Source of the DNA: Blautia glucerasea
Lineage (GTDB): Bacteria > Bacillota > Clostridia > Lachnospirales > Lachnospiraceae
Length of the DNA stretch: 64,000 nucleotides
Reading direction: 5' to 3'
NCBI RefSeq assembly: GCF_020537505.1
Contig: NZ_JAJBMO010000002.1
Coordinates: 264,691-328,690, forward strand
Positions within the stretch are counted from its first letter, which is position 1. Each line of letters begins with the position of its first letter. The notes below the pieces were generated by a model that worked only from the letters and a program-made list of their open reading frames with translations, was not told where the DNA came from and made no database searches. Positions 26,102 through 33,532 of this stretch are shown one piece after another. The position numbers were made by a program, and so were the translations under genes.

Positions 26102-26443
26102 TTATTCTGCACTCTCCTCAGACTCAGTAGATACAGCTGCTGTATTCTCTTCTACAGCTACTTTCTCTGCTGTATGGCCTGCGATCTCTGCCAGATCCTC
26201 TTCCTCATGTTTGCCAGGAAGGATTTTAACCTTACCATTGTATAATTCGTCGATGGCGATGGAAAGCGGTTTCTTGCCCTTTACATTATCTGCTAATGGC
26301 TTAGCTCCGCCGATCAGCTGGCGTGCACGTTTGCTGGTAGCAAGGATCAGGGAATAACGGCTGTTGAGCACCATGCTCTCGTCGTCGTCCTCATTGTTTG
26401 TATTGATTGCTTCAATCAACTCAGAATAAGATGGATGGATCAT
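26102..26443 (-). CDS. rpoZ: RNA polymerase omega subunit
   Basis: Omega helps assemble RNA polymerase by holding the beta-prime C-terminus. The 113-residue protein shows the RYSLILATSKRARQL motif near residue 29-43 and NGKVKIL, followed by an acidic, Ala-rich tail that is longer than in most homologues. The ATG at 26443 follows AAAGGAG by 7 bp; a long in-frame extension to 26593 has no site and unusual composition. The order gmk-rpoZ is common in Firmicutes. Confidence 0.95.
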   Translation of the reverse strand: MIHPSYSELIEAINTNNEDDDESMVLNSRYSLILATSKRARQLIGGAKPLADNVKGKKPLSIAIDELYNGKVKILPGKHEEEDLAEIAGHTAEKVAVEENTAAVSTESEESAE

Positions 26444-26667
26444 ATCTATACTCCTTTCAAAATTGTGATTATTGTTATTATTTTCATAAAGATTTGTGGA
26501 TTCGAATGTATTTTTGTGCATATAGCCACAAATCATTATTTCTTCATTCACAGAAACCGTTTTGATCAATAGGTTATTCTGCACTTCTGCCAAATCCCCA
26601 TCACTGCTTCAAAAAACAGGTAGGGCTTAAATAAAATTTTTACCCCATTGGTGTAGGGCAGTTTTAA

Positions 26668-27303
26668 CTATACCAGTTGCTCCTCCATAAACCTAGCAGC
26701 CTGTGCCTGGATCTCATGGATAAAATCCAGATTTCTCTTCATAGCGAAGTGCTCACTCTGGATAATATTATGAAGCCTGTCCACAGCTTCGTCAAGCTGA
26801 TCATTTACCAGAAGGTAATCGTACTCCTCAACTCCTTCTGCTTCCTGTGCAGCCCTTGCAAGCCGCTGGCGGATCACTTCCTTAGTCTCAGTGCCTCTGC
26901 CTACAAGACGCTCCTTTAATTCTTCCATGGAAGGTGCTGTAACAAATACCAGAACTGCCTCCGGGAATTTCTTCTTAATCTTGCGTGCCCCCTGGATCTC
27001 AATCTCCAGAATCACGTCCCGTCCTGCTGAGAGCTGCTCCTCCACATAGGCCTTCGGTGTGCCGTAGTAATTCTCAACGTACTGGGCATATTCAATCAGC
27101 TGATCCTTACAGATCATCTGCTCAAACTCTTCTTTCGTATGGAAAAAATATTCTCTTCCGTCTTCTTCCCCTGGTCTGGGGTTTCTGGTGGTAGCGGATA
27201 CTGACAATGCATAATTGTCATACTTCCCCATCAGGCTTTTCATAATGGTACCTTTTCCTGCTCCGGAAAAACCGGAAACAACTACCAAAACTCCTCTACT
27301 CAT
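26668..27303 (-). CDS. gmk: guanylate kinase
   Basis: Guanylate kinase turns GMP into GDP with ATP, feeding GTP and (p)ppGpp pools. The 211-residue enzyme has the P-loop GFSGAGKGT near residues 11-19, the GMP-binding TTRNPRPGE-x-DG-x-YFF section near 40-55, and the lid helix (RLVGRGTET). Its start overlaps the end of remA by 8 bp. It is followed after 224 bp by rpoZ. Confidence 0.97.
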   Translation of the reverse strand: MSRGVLVVVSGFSGAGKGTIMKSLMGKYDNYALSVSATTRNPRPGEEDGREYFFHTKEEFEQMICKDQLIEYAQYVENYYGTPKAYVEEQLSAGRDVILEIEIQGARKIKKKFPEAVLVFVTAPSMEELKERLVGRGTETKEVIRQRLARAAQEAEGVEEYDYLLVNDQLDEAVDRLHNIIQSEHFAMKRNLDFIHEIQAQAARFMEEQLV

Positions 27304-27562
27304 GGTCCTCTCCCTTACTTTCTATTACTTCTGCAAATCTGCGGGCTATGGTGTCCGGCTGGATCGCAGACAATATCAGAATGTCGTCTGAAGTGACAAT
27401 TACAGATTTGGTCTTCCTGCCCTGTGTGGCATCCACCAGGGAATTGGAACCTTTTACACTCTGAACCATTCGTTTCACCGGTGCGGCATCCGGGTTTACC
27501 ACAGCTACGATTTTCTGGGAATTCACCATATTGCCGAATCCGATATTGATTAATTTTGCCAT
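27296..27562 (-). CDS. remA: RemA-like regulator (DUF370)
   Basis: RemA is a small DNA-binding regulator that in Bacillus subtilis activates extracellular matrix and osmoprotection genes and forms oligomeric rings. The 88-residue protein shows the conserved LINIGFGN start, VKRMVQ and the TQGRKT/SVIVTSDD region. The yicC-remA-gmk order is widespread in Firmicutes. AGAAGGGTG lies just before the ATG. Confidence 0.93.
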   Translation of the reverse strand: MAKLINIGFGNMVNSQKIVAVVNPDAAPVKRMVQSVKGSNSLVDATQGRKTKSVIVTSDDILILSAIQPDTIARRFAEVIESKGEDHE

Positions 27563-27610
27563 GTTTTCACCCTTCTGTCAAGATAAGGAGAGCTTACGTC
27601 CAAAAATTAT

Positions 27611-27634
27611 TGCTGTTCACTCTGCAAACAGTAA
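27611..27634 (+). repeat. short family A-like inverted repeat in the yicC-remA gap
   Basis: CTGTTCAC-type and CAGTAAC-type half-sites resemble the outer arms of the family A repeat without its GGTAATATTCCGCG core. It may be a degenerate copy or chance. Confidence 0.35.
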
Positions 27635-27713
27635 CCGTAAGCTTCGTAGCCCTACGAATTGTGACTCTGCTTTGCAGCTCCCACAATCCTCCCAGCATTG
27701 GGAATCCGCTTGG

Positions 27714-28592
27714 TTACTCCACATTCTGAACCTGTTCCCTGATCTTCTCAATTTCTGTTTTCAGATCAATTGCAATATTGGAAATCACCAGATCACTGGA
27801 CTTGGACAGAATCGTATTCGCCTCCCGGTTCATCTCCTGTGCCATAAAGTCAAGCTTACGTCCGATGCCTTCTTTCTCCTCCAGCATCTTCTTCATGCCC
27901 TGGATATGGCTGTGGAGACGGACGGTCTCCTCGTCGTTGCAGATCTTATCAGAAAACAGGATCACCTCTGCGGCAATTCTGGATTCCTCGATCTGGGAAT
28001 CCTCAAGAAGCTCGTGCACCTTCGCTTCCAGCTTCTCCCTGTAGGAATCCACCACCTCAGGGGAACGTGCCTCCACCTGATTTACCTTCTCATCAAGCGC
28101 ATCCAGCTTGGTGATCAAATCATTCTTCAGATTCTCGCCTTCTCTTGCACGTGCCTGGGCAAATTTCTCACAAGCCTCCCGAAGCGGACCCTCCAGTACT
28201 GCCCACAACGCCTCTTCATCTACAGACTGTTCTTCCATAGTCAGGACATCCGGATAACGGGAAAGGGCACCTGCTTTCACATCATTCTCAAGGCCAAATT
28301 CTTCTGCCATCTGGCGGATGTAGGCCAGATATTCGCTGGCAAGCTCCTTATTGTATTTCAGTGCATCACAGCTTAAGGTATAATCTTCATATGTGATAAA
28401 TACATCTACCTTTCCGCGCTGCATGTATGTCTTCATAAGGTTCCGGATGGCACCCTCCAGGAAGCTCAGCTTCCTTGGCATCTTAATACTCAGATCCAGA
28501 TATCTGTGATTGACGGATTTTATCTCAACGGTGATCTTCCGCTCTTTTGTGATCACCTCGGCTCTTCCAAAGCCTGTCATGCTCTTTATCAT
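27714..28592 (-). CDS. yicC: YicC/YloC family endoribonuclease
   Basis: Members of this family are now described as endoribonucleases acting on RNA with small regulatory partners. The 292-residue protein starts MIKSMTGFGRA, the family signature, has the VEIKSVNHRYLDLSIKMPR segment (partial motif) and ends with the conserved SKSSDLVISNIAIDLKTEIEK (partial) region, DUF1732. An in-frame extension to 28712 crosses the promoter and is excluded; AAAGAG stands near the ATG. It heads the yicC-remA-gmk-rpoZ-rimO-pgsA-cinA run. Confidence 0.92.
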   Translation of the reverse strand: MIKSMTGFGRAEVITKERKITVEIKSVNHRYLDLSIKMPRKLSFLEGAIRNLMKTYMQRGKVDVFITYEDYTLSCDALKYNKELASEYLAYIRQMAEEFGLENDVKAGALSRYPDVLTMEEQSVDEEALWAVLEGPLREACEKFAQARAREGENLKNDLITKLDALDEKVNQVEARSPEVVDSYREKLEAKVHELLEDSQIEESRIAAEVILFSDKICNDEETVRLHSHIQGMKKMLEEKEGIGRKLDFMAQEMNREANTILSKSSDLVISNIAIDLKTEIEKIREQVQNVE

Positions 28593-28700
28593 AGTAATCT
28601 CTTTCTGTATTTTTTTTCGAAAATTGTCTCCAAAAGGACTTGATTTCTTATCGTAATTCTCCGCCCTATGGTCTGACAATACTTCTACGCATACAGATTT

Positions 28701-28729
28701 ATTATAGTTCATTCCAAAACCCTAGTCAA
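28701..28729 (-). promoter_or_regulatory. sigma-A promoter for the yicC operon
   Basis: TTGACT, a 17 bp spacer and a perfect TATAAT stand on the minus strand about 110-135 bp before the yicC start. The leader is about 100 nt. Confidence 0.88.
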
Positions 28730-28762
28730 ATCCTTTTTTTGCTGTTATAATGAAGTTCGCGC

Positions 28763-28808
28763 GTTACTGTTCATTGGTAGCGTTCCGCAAGGCGTTTTTT
28801 GTGAACGA
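28763..28808 (+). repeat. family A intergenic repeat, copy 2 (upstream of rqcH)
   Basis: It begins GTTACTGTTCATTGG and shares about 38 of 46 positions with copy 1 at 17853, including TTCCGC-x-AGG and GTGAACG. The closing arm is replaced here by a GAAC-GTTC inverted repeat. Confidence 0.7.
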
Positions 28809-28847
28809 AGTTCACAAGAAGGTTGTTATCTGAAAGGAGTTTTCTTT

Positions 28848-30596
28848 ATGGCTTTTGATGGAATCACCATTGCTGCAATGGTTTCTGAATTAAATAAAAA
28901 CCTCTCCGGCGGCCGCATCAATAAGATCGCCCAGCCAGAGAACGATGAACTGCTGATCACGGGAAAGGGTGCGAACGGCCAGAAGCGTCTGCTTCTCTCC
29001 GCCAGTGCTTCCCTTCCATTAATTTATTTTACAGCCAGGAACCGGATCAGTCCTCTCACAGCTCCCAACTTCTGCATGCTGCTCCGCAAACACATCGGCA
29101 GCGCCAGGATCACAGGCATCCGGCAGCCTGGACTGGAGCGTGTGGTGGAATTTGAGCTGGAGCATCTGAACGAGCTTGGAGATGTCTGCCACAAGGTTCT
29201 GATCATGGAGCTGATGGGCAAGCACAGCAACATTATTTTCTGCGATGACCAGAGTATGATCCTGGACAGCATCAAGCACGTATCCTGCAATGTAAGCTCC
29301 GTCCGCGAGGTTCTTCCGGGACGTCCTTATTTTATCCCCCATACCCAGGATAAGCTGGATCCTCTTACTATTTCCAGAGAAGACTTTATGGAAAAGGTCT
29401 GCGGCAGATCCAATGCCATCTCCAAGGCCCTTTACCAGACACTTACCGGTTTTAGCCCGGTTATGGCCCAGGAGCTTTGCTATCGTGCTTCCATTGATGG
29501 AAATGACGATGCCCAGGCACTGGATGCAGATGCAAAAGAACAGCTTTACACGGAATTTTCCAATTTAATGGGCCAGATCAAAAAAGAGGAATTCACCCCT
29601 ACGATTATTTTCAAAGGGGACGAGCCGGTTGAATACGGCGTTCTTCCTTTTACCCAGTATGGGGAGGGCTTTACCAGCCAGACTTTTGAGTCTGTGTCTG
29701 AAATGCTGGAAACCTACTATGCTTCCCGTGACACCATCACCCGGATCCGCCAGAAATCAGCGGACCTTCGCAAAATCGTCCAGACAGCCCTTGACCGCAA
29801 CCGCAAGAAGCTCAGCCTTCAGCAGAAGCAGATGAAGGACACGGAAAAAAAGGACAAATACAAAATTTACGGCGAGCTGATCAACACCTATGGCTACGGT
29901 CTGGAAGAAGGCTGCAAATCCTTCAAAGCCGTAAACTATTATAATGGAGAGGAAATCACCATTCCTCTTGATCCAGCCCTGACACCCCAGGAGAATTCCA
30001 AGAAATATTTTGACCGTTACGGCAAGCTGAAACGTACCCAGGAGGCCCTGGAGGTTCAGATCGCCGATACCTCCAGCGAGATCGAGCACCTGGAATCCAT
30101 TTCCAACGCCCTTGATATTGCAGCTGAAGAAAGCGATCTTTCCCAGATCAAGGAAGAGCTGATGGAATATGGCTATGTGAAACGGCACTATGGCAGCAAA
30201 AAGGGTGCCAAGATGCAGGTGAAATCCAAGCCCTTCCATTATGTTTCCAGTGATGGCTATGATATTTATGTGGGAAAAAACAACTACCAGAATGATGAGC
30301 TGACCTTTAAATTTGCCACTGGCAACGACTGGTGGTTCCATGCCAAAAAGATGCCTGGCTCCCACGTAGTTGTAAAGACAAAGGACGGCACCCTTCCGGA
30401 CCGCACCTTTGAGGAAGCTGGCAATCTGGCAGCCTTTTATTCCAAAGGCCGCACTGCTCCCAAGGTAGAAATTGATTATCTTCAGAAAAAAAATGTAAAA
30501 AAGCCGGCAGGGGCAAAGCCTGGATTTGTAGTTTATTATACCAACTATTCTCTCATGGCATCCCCGGATATTACAGGGATTAAGCAGTTGTCCTGA
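28848..30596 (+). CDS. rqcH: RqcH (Rqc2/NFACT family ribosome quality control factor)
   Basis: RqcH binds split 50S subunits with stalled peptides and adds alanine tails using tRNA-Ala, marking them for degradation. The 582-residue protein has the NFACT-N domain (1-200; FDGITIAAMVSEL start), the helix-hairpin-helix region, a coiled coil (about 300-430) and the NFACT-R domain with DWWFHAKK-x-PGSHVV near 490. AAAGGAG stands 8 bp before the ATG. It is divergent from yicC. AlaS, which charges the tRNA it uses, is also in the window, but not adjacent. Older names call it fibronectin-binding protein. Confidence 0.93.
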   Translation: MAFDGITIAAMVSELNKNLSGGRINKIAQPENDELLITGKGANGQKRLLLSASASLPLIYFTARNRISPLTAPNFCMLLRKHIGSARITGIRQPGLERVVEFELEHLNELGDVCHKVLIMELMGKHSNIIFCDDQSMILDSIKHVSCNVSSVREVLPGRPYFIPHTQDKLDPLTISREDFMEKVCGRSNAISKALYQTLTGFSPVMAQELCYRASIDGNDDAQALDADAKEQLYTEFSNLMGQIKKEEFTPTIIFKGDEPVEYGVLPFTQYGEGFTSQTFESVSEMLETYYASRDTITRIRQKSADLRKIVQTALDRNRKKLSLQQKQMKDTEKKDKYKIYGELINTYGYGLEEGCKSFKAVNYYNGEEITIPLDPALTPQENSKKYFDRYGKLKRTQEALEVQIADTSSEIEHLESISNALDIAAEESDLSQIKEELMEYGYVKRHYGSKKGAKMQVKSKPFHYVSSDGYDIYVGKNNYQNDELTFKFATGNDWWFHAKKMPGSHVVVKTKDGTLPDRTFEEAGNLAAFYSKGRTAPKVEIDYLQKKNVKKPAGAKPGFVVYYTNYSLMASPDITGIKQLS

Positions 30597-30695
30597 TAAC
30601 GGCATTTTACCTTTTCAGTGATTCCGAAAATTTACAGAAAGACTGTTGTGCAGAATCACAGCCAATACACATTATTTTAAGAACAGGAGTTACCT

Positions 30696-32252
30696 ATGAG
30701 TATTTTGAACGTTGAACACCTTACCCATGGCTTTGGTGACAGAGCCATTTTCCAGGACGTGTCTTTCCGTCTTCTGAAGGGAGAACACATCGGCCTGGTA
30801 GGCGCCAACGGAGAGGGAAAATCCACCTTCTTCAACATTGTAACCGACAAATTAATGCCAGATGAAGGCAAAATCCAGTGGGCCAAAAATGTGCGCGTAG
30901 GCTACCTGGACCAGCATTCCATCCTTGCTCCTGGCATGACCATCCGTGACATACTGAAATCTGCTTTTTCCTGGCTCTTTGAGCAGGAGGAAAGAATGAA
31001 TACCATCTGCGATTCCCTGGGCGAAGCTTCCCCGGAAGAGATGGAAACGCTTATGGAAGAACTGGGAACCATCCAGGATACCCTGACCATGCATGACTTC
31101 TATGTCATTGATTCCAAGGTGGAGGAAGTTGCCCGGGCTCTTGGTCTTCTGGATTTGGGACTGGACCGTGATGTTACAGACCTTAGCGGCGGACAGAGAA
31201 CCAAGGTACTCCTTGCCAAGCTGCTTCTTGAGAAGCCGGACATTCTCCTTCTGGACGAGCCTACCAACTATCTGGACGAAGAGCATATTGCATGGCTGAA
31301 GCGTTATCTCCAGGATTATGAAAATGCTTTTATCCTTATTTCCCACGATATTCCTTTCCTTAATGATGTGATCAACATTGTTTACCACATGGAAAATCAG
31401 GAGCTGAACCGCTATGTAGGGGATTATGACCATTTCCAGGAGGTTTACGAAGTGAAAAAGGCCCAGCTGGAAGCTGCTTACCGGCGCCAGCAGCAGGAAA
31501 TCAGTGAGTTGAAGGATTTCGTTGCCCGAAACAAAGCCCGTGTTTCTACCCGTAACATGGCTATGTCCCGCCAGAAAAAGCTGGACAAAATGGATGTGAT
31601 CGAACTGGCTGCTGAGAAGCCCAAGCCAGAATTTCATTTTAAACAGGGACGCACCCCTGGCAAAAATATTTTCGAGATCAAAAACCTTGTGATCGGATAT
31701 GAGGAACCCCTTTCCCGTCCGCTCACCCTTTCCATGGAAAGAGGCCAGAAGATTGCCCTTGTAGGCGCCAACGGAATTGGAAAAACCACTTTACTGAAAA
31801 GTATTCTTGGGCTGATTCCTGCACTAAAAGGAACAAGGGAATTGGGGGACAACCTGCAGATCGGATATTTCGAGCAGGAAGTAAAAGGGGATAATAAGAC
31901 CACCTGTATTGATGAGATCTGGGCAGAATTTCCCTCTTACACCCAGTATGAGGTCCGCTCCGCCCTTGCCAAATGCGGACTTACCACCAAGCATATTGAA
32001 AGCCAGGTCCGTGTGCTCAGCGGCGGTGAGCAGGCCAAGGTCCGCCTCTGCAAGCTGGTGAATAAAGAGACAAATGTCCTTCTTCTGGACGAGCCTACCA
32101 ATCATCTGGATGTGGATGCCAAGGAGGCACTAAAGGAAGCGTTGAAAGAATACCGGGGAAGCGTGCTTCTTATCTGCCATGAACCGGAGTTTTACCAGGA
32201 TGTGGTTTCACAGGTATGGGACTGCAGTAAGTGGACCACAAAGATTCTGTAA
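30696..32252 (+). CDS. ABC-F family ATPase (translation-associated, two ABC domains)
   Basis: The 518-residue soluble protein has two ATP-binding cassettes and no membrane segment. Walker A motifs are GANGEGKST (about 34-42) and GANGIGKTT (about 350-358); signatures are LSGGQRTK and LSGGEQAK; Walker B motifs read LLLDEPTNYLDE and LLLDEPTNHLD. Between them lies a charged linker (NKARVSTRNMAMSRQ), the P-site tRNA-interaction motif of ABC-F proteins. The family rescues or modulates ribosomes; some members give antibiotic resistance, but this one looks like the housekeeping YkpA/YbiT type. AGGAG stands 6 bp before the ATG. It follows rqcH by 99 bp, so the two ribosome-linked genes may be co-transcribed. 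Confidence 0.9.
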   Translation: MSILNVEHLTHGFGDRAIFQDVSFRLLKGEHIGLVGANGEGKSTFFNIVTDKLMPDEGKIQWAKNVRVGYLDQHSILAPGMTIRDILKSAFSWLFEQEERMNTICDSLGEASPEEMETLMEELGTIQDTLTMHDFYVIDSKVEEVARALGLLDLGLDRDVTDLSGGQRTKVLLAKLLLEKPDILLLDEPTNYLDEEHIAWLKRYLQDYENAFILISHDIPFLNDVINIVYHMENQELNRYVGDYDHFQEVYEVKKAQLEAAYRRQQQEISELKDFVARNKARVSTRNMAMSRQKKLDKMDVIELAAEKPKPEFHFKQGRTPGKNIFEIKNLVIGYEEPLSRPLTLSMERGQKIALVGANGIGKTTLLKSILGLIPALKGTRELGDNLQIGYFEQEVKGDNKTTCIDEIWAEFPSYTQYEVRSALAKCGLTTKHIESQVRVLSGGEQAKVRLCKLVNKETNVLLLDEPTNHLDVDAKEALKEALKEYRGSVLLICHEPEFYQDVVSQVWDCSKWTTKIL

Positions 32253-32262
32253 AGGAAACAAA

Positions 32263-32315
32263 AACAGCATTTCAGCAGTGAAATTTCTCTCTTCTGCCGA
32301 AATGCTGTTCTTTAT
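32263..32315 (+). terminator. terminator of the ABC-F gene
   Basis: AACAGCATTTC and GAAATGCTGTT form an 11 bp stem, with CTGC/GCAG pairing inside, followed by CTTTATTTT. It may also act on the convergent exported-protein gene. Confidence 0.85.
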
Positions 32316-32368
32316 TTTCTTATTCGTTTTCTCAAATGGTTCTATAACCAGTCTTCGGACTATTCCGA

Positions 32369-33397
32369 TCAGGTGAACTGAATAATTCCAGATACCTTGT
32401 CGTAAGCGCTGTCCCAATCCTGGCTGCTGGAAATACCCTTGATGGTACCCTTAATTGCAATCTTGCCTAAAGCAGAGAAACTGGAAACGTCAGCTTTCAT
32501 TCCTTTATTGGTAATAAATGCGTAAGTTCCCCATACAGTATCTGGGGAATAGGTCTTGGCTTTCAGCTTGATATTGCTGAAAACTGCATTCACAGAATCC
32601 CCTTTCTTTCTGGCAGATCCCTCTACACGAAGATAAAGGGTCCGGTTTGCAAGCTTTTTGTTCTTCACAGTCTTTACCAGTTTACCATCAATATAGCACT
32701 TGCAGGTTCCGTTCTTCTCAACGGCCAGCATCAGATGATAAGTTTTCTTGGTCGCGCCCTGTTTTACCCAGTAGTAATCCTGTCCTCCAGGATTGTTGCT
32801 GCGTACGTTCTCGACCATAAACATAGTCTTGCCTGTGTACGGGGCTCTTGCATACTGGTCATGCTGAATGCCGAAGCTAATGGCAGATGTGGGAGTAACG
32901 GCCACTAATTTCGCATGATAGCCAGTACCGGATCCGGAAAGATTTACATCAGCCTCAATGGTATAGGCGGAAGTTGTGTTCTCAATGGTTGCTTTCGCAG
33001 CAGCTGGCTTCGCAGCCGGAACTTTGTAGACAATTTTCTTTCCAGTTTTGTTATAGGAGCTGGTTTTTCTGCCCTTATAAGCTTTTACAGTATAGTAGTA
33101 AGTTTTACCACTCACTACCTTCTTATCCACATAGGATGTTTTCGAACCGCCGCGAACGGTGGCAAGCTTCTTCCAGGAACTGCTTCCCACTTTACGATAA
33201 ACGTAATAGCCGGATGCTCTAGCGCTCTTCTTCCAGGTGAACTTCACAGTCTTGTTCACACGCACTGCGCTTACAAGCTTGGGTGCCTTTAAGGATGCTG
33301 CCTGAACGGTCTGTGCGTTTCCAACTGAATAAACTGGAAATACAAGCATGAAGACCAGTAAAAACAGCATGATTTTCTTGATGCTTTTTCTGTTCAT
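32369..33397 (-). CDS. secreted protein with fibronectin type III domain and lectin-like C-terminal region
   Basis: The 342-residue protein has a signal peptide (hydrophobic 10-24, cleavage near AQAA at 33), an Fn3-type domain (about 38-125; VRVNKTVKFTWKKS, YYVYRK, YYYTVKAY), a short Ala/Pro/Lys linker and a domain of about 200 residues that looks like a beta-sandwich of the concanavalin/LamG kind (IDGKLVKTVKNKKLANRTLYLRV-type strands). No catalytic motif or anchor was seen, so it may be secreted and bind glycans or cell wall. GGAGGAG is 4 bp before the ATG. The upstream region holds a family B repeat. The function is not known. Confidence 0.8.
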   Translation of the reverse strand: MNRKSIKKIMLFLLVFMLVFPVYSVGNAQTVQAASLKAPKLVSAVRVNKTVKFTWKKSARASGYYVYRKVGSSSWKKLATVRGGSKTSYVDKKVVSGKTYYYTVKAYKGRKTSSYNKTGKKIVYKVPAAKPAAAKATIENTTSAYTIEADVNLSGSGTGYHAKLVAVTPTSAISFGIQHDQYARAPYTGKTMFMVENVRSNNPGGQDYYWVKQGATKKTYHLMLAVEKNGTCKCYIDGKLVKTVKNKKLANRTLYLRVEGSARKKGDSVNAVFSNIKLKAKTYSPDTVWGTYAFITNKGMKADVSSFSALGKIAIKGTIKGISSSQDWDSAYDKVSGIIQFT

Positions 33398-33418
33398 ATT
33401 TCTCCTCCTCTTTCCCTA

Positions 33419-33480
33419 TTATCGCGGCAGCCGCCATAGTCTCATGCAGGCATGGGCTTTGGCCCGCTATCGCGTAAATT
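33419..33480 (+). repeat. family B intergenic repeat, copy 1
   Basis: This 62 bp element reads TTATCGCGGCAG ... CTCATGCAGGCATG ... CTTTGGCCCG ... CGCGTAAAT, with a CATGC-x-GCATG inverted repeat in the centre and CGCG at both ends. An inverted copy at 43757-43819 matches over about three quarters of positions. Confidence 0.7.
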
Positions 33481-33482
33481 CT

Positions 33483-33518
33483 AAAAAGCGGAGAATCCCA
33501 ACATCTGGAAATCTCCGC
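33483..33518 (-). terminator. terminator of the EF-G-like gene
   Basis: On the minus strand GCGGAGA pairs with TCTCCGC and is followed by TTTTTAG, 15 bp beyond the stop codon at 33533. Confidence 0.9.
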
Positions 33519-33532
33519 TTTAATTATACTAC

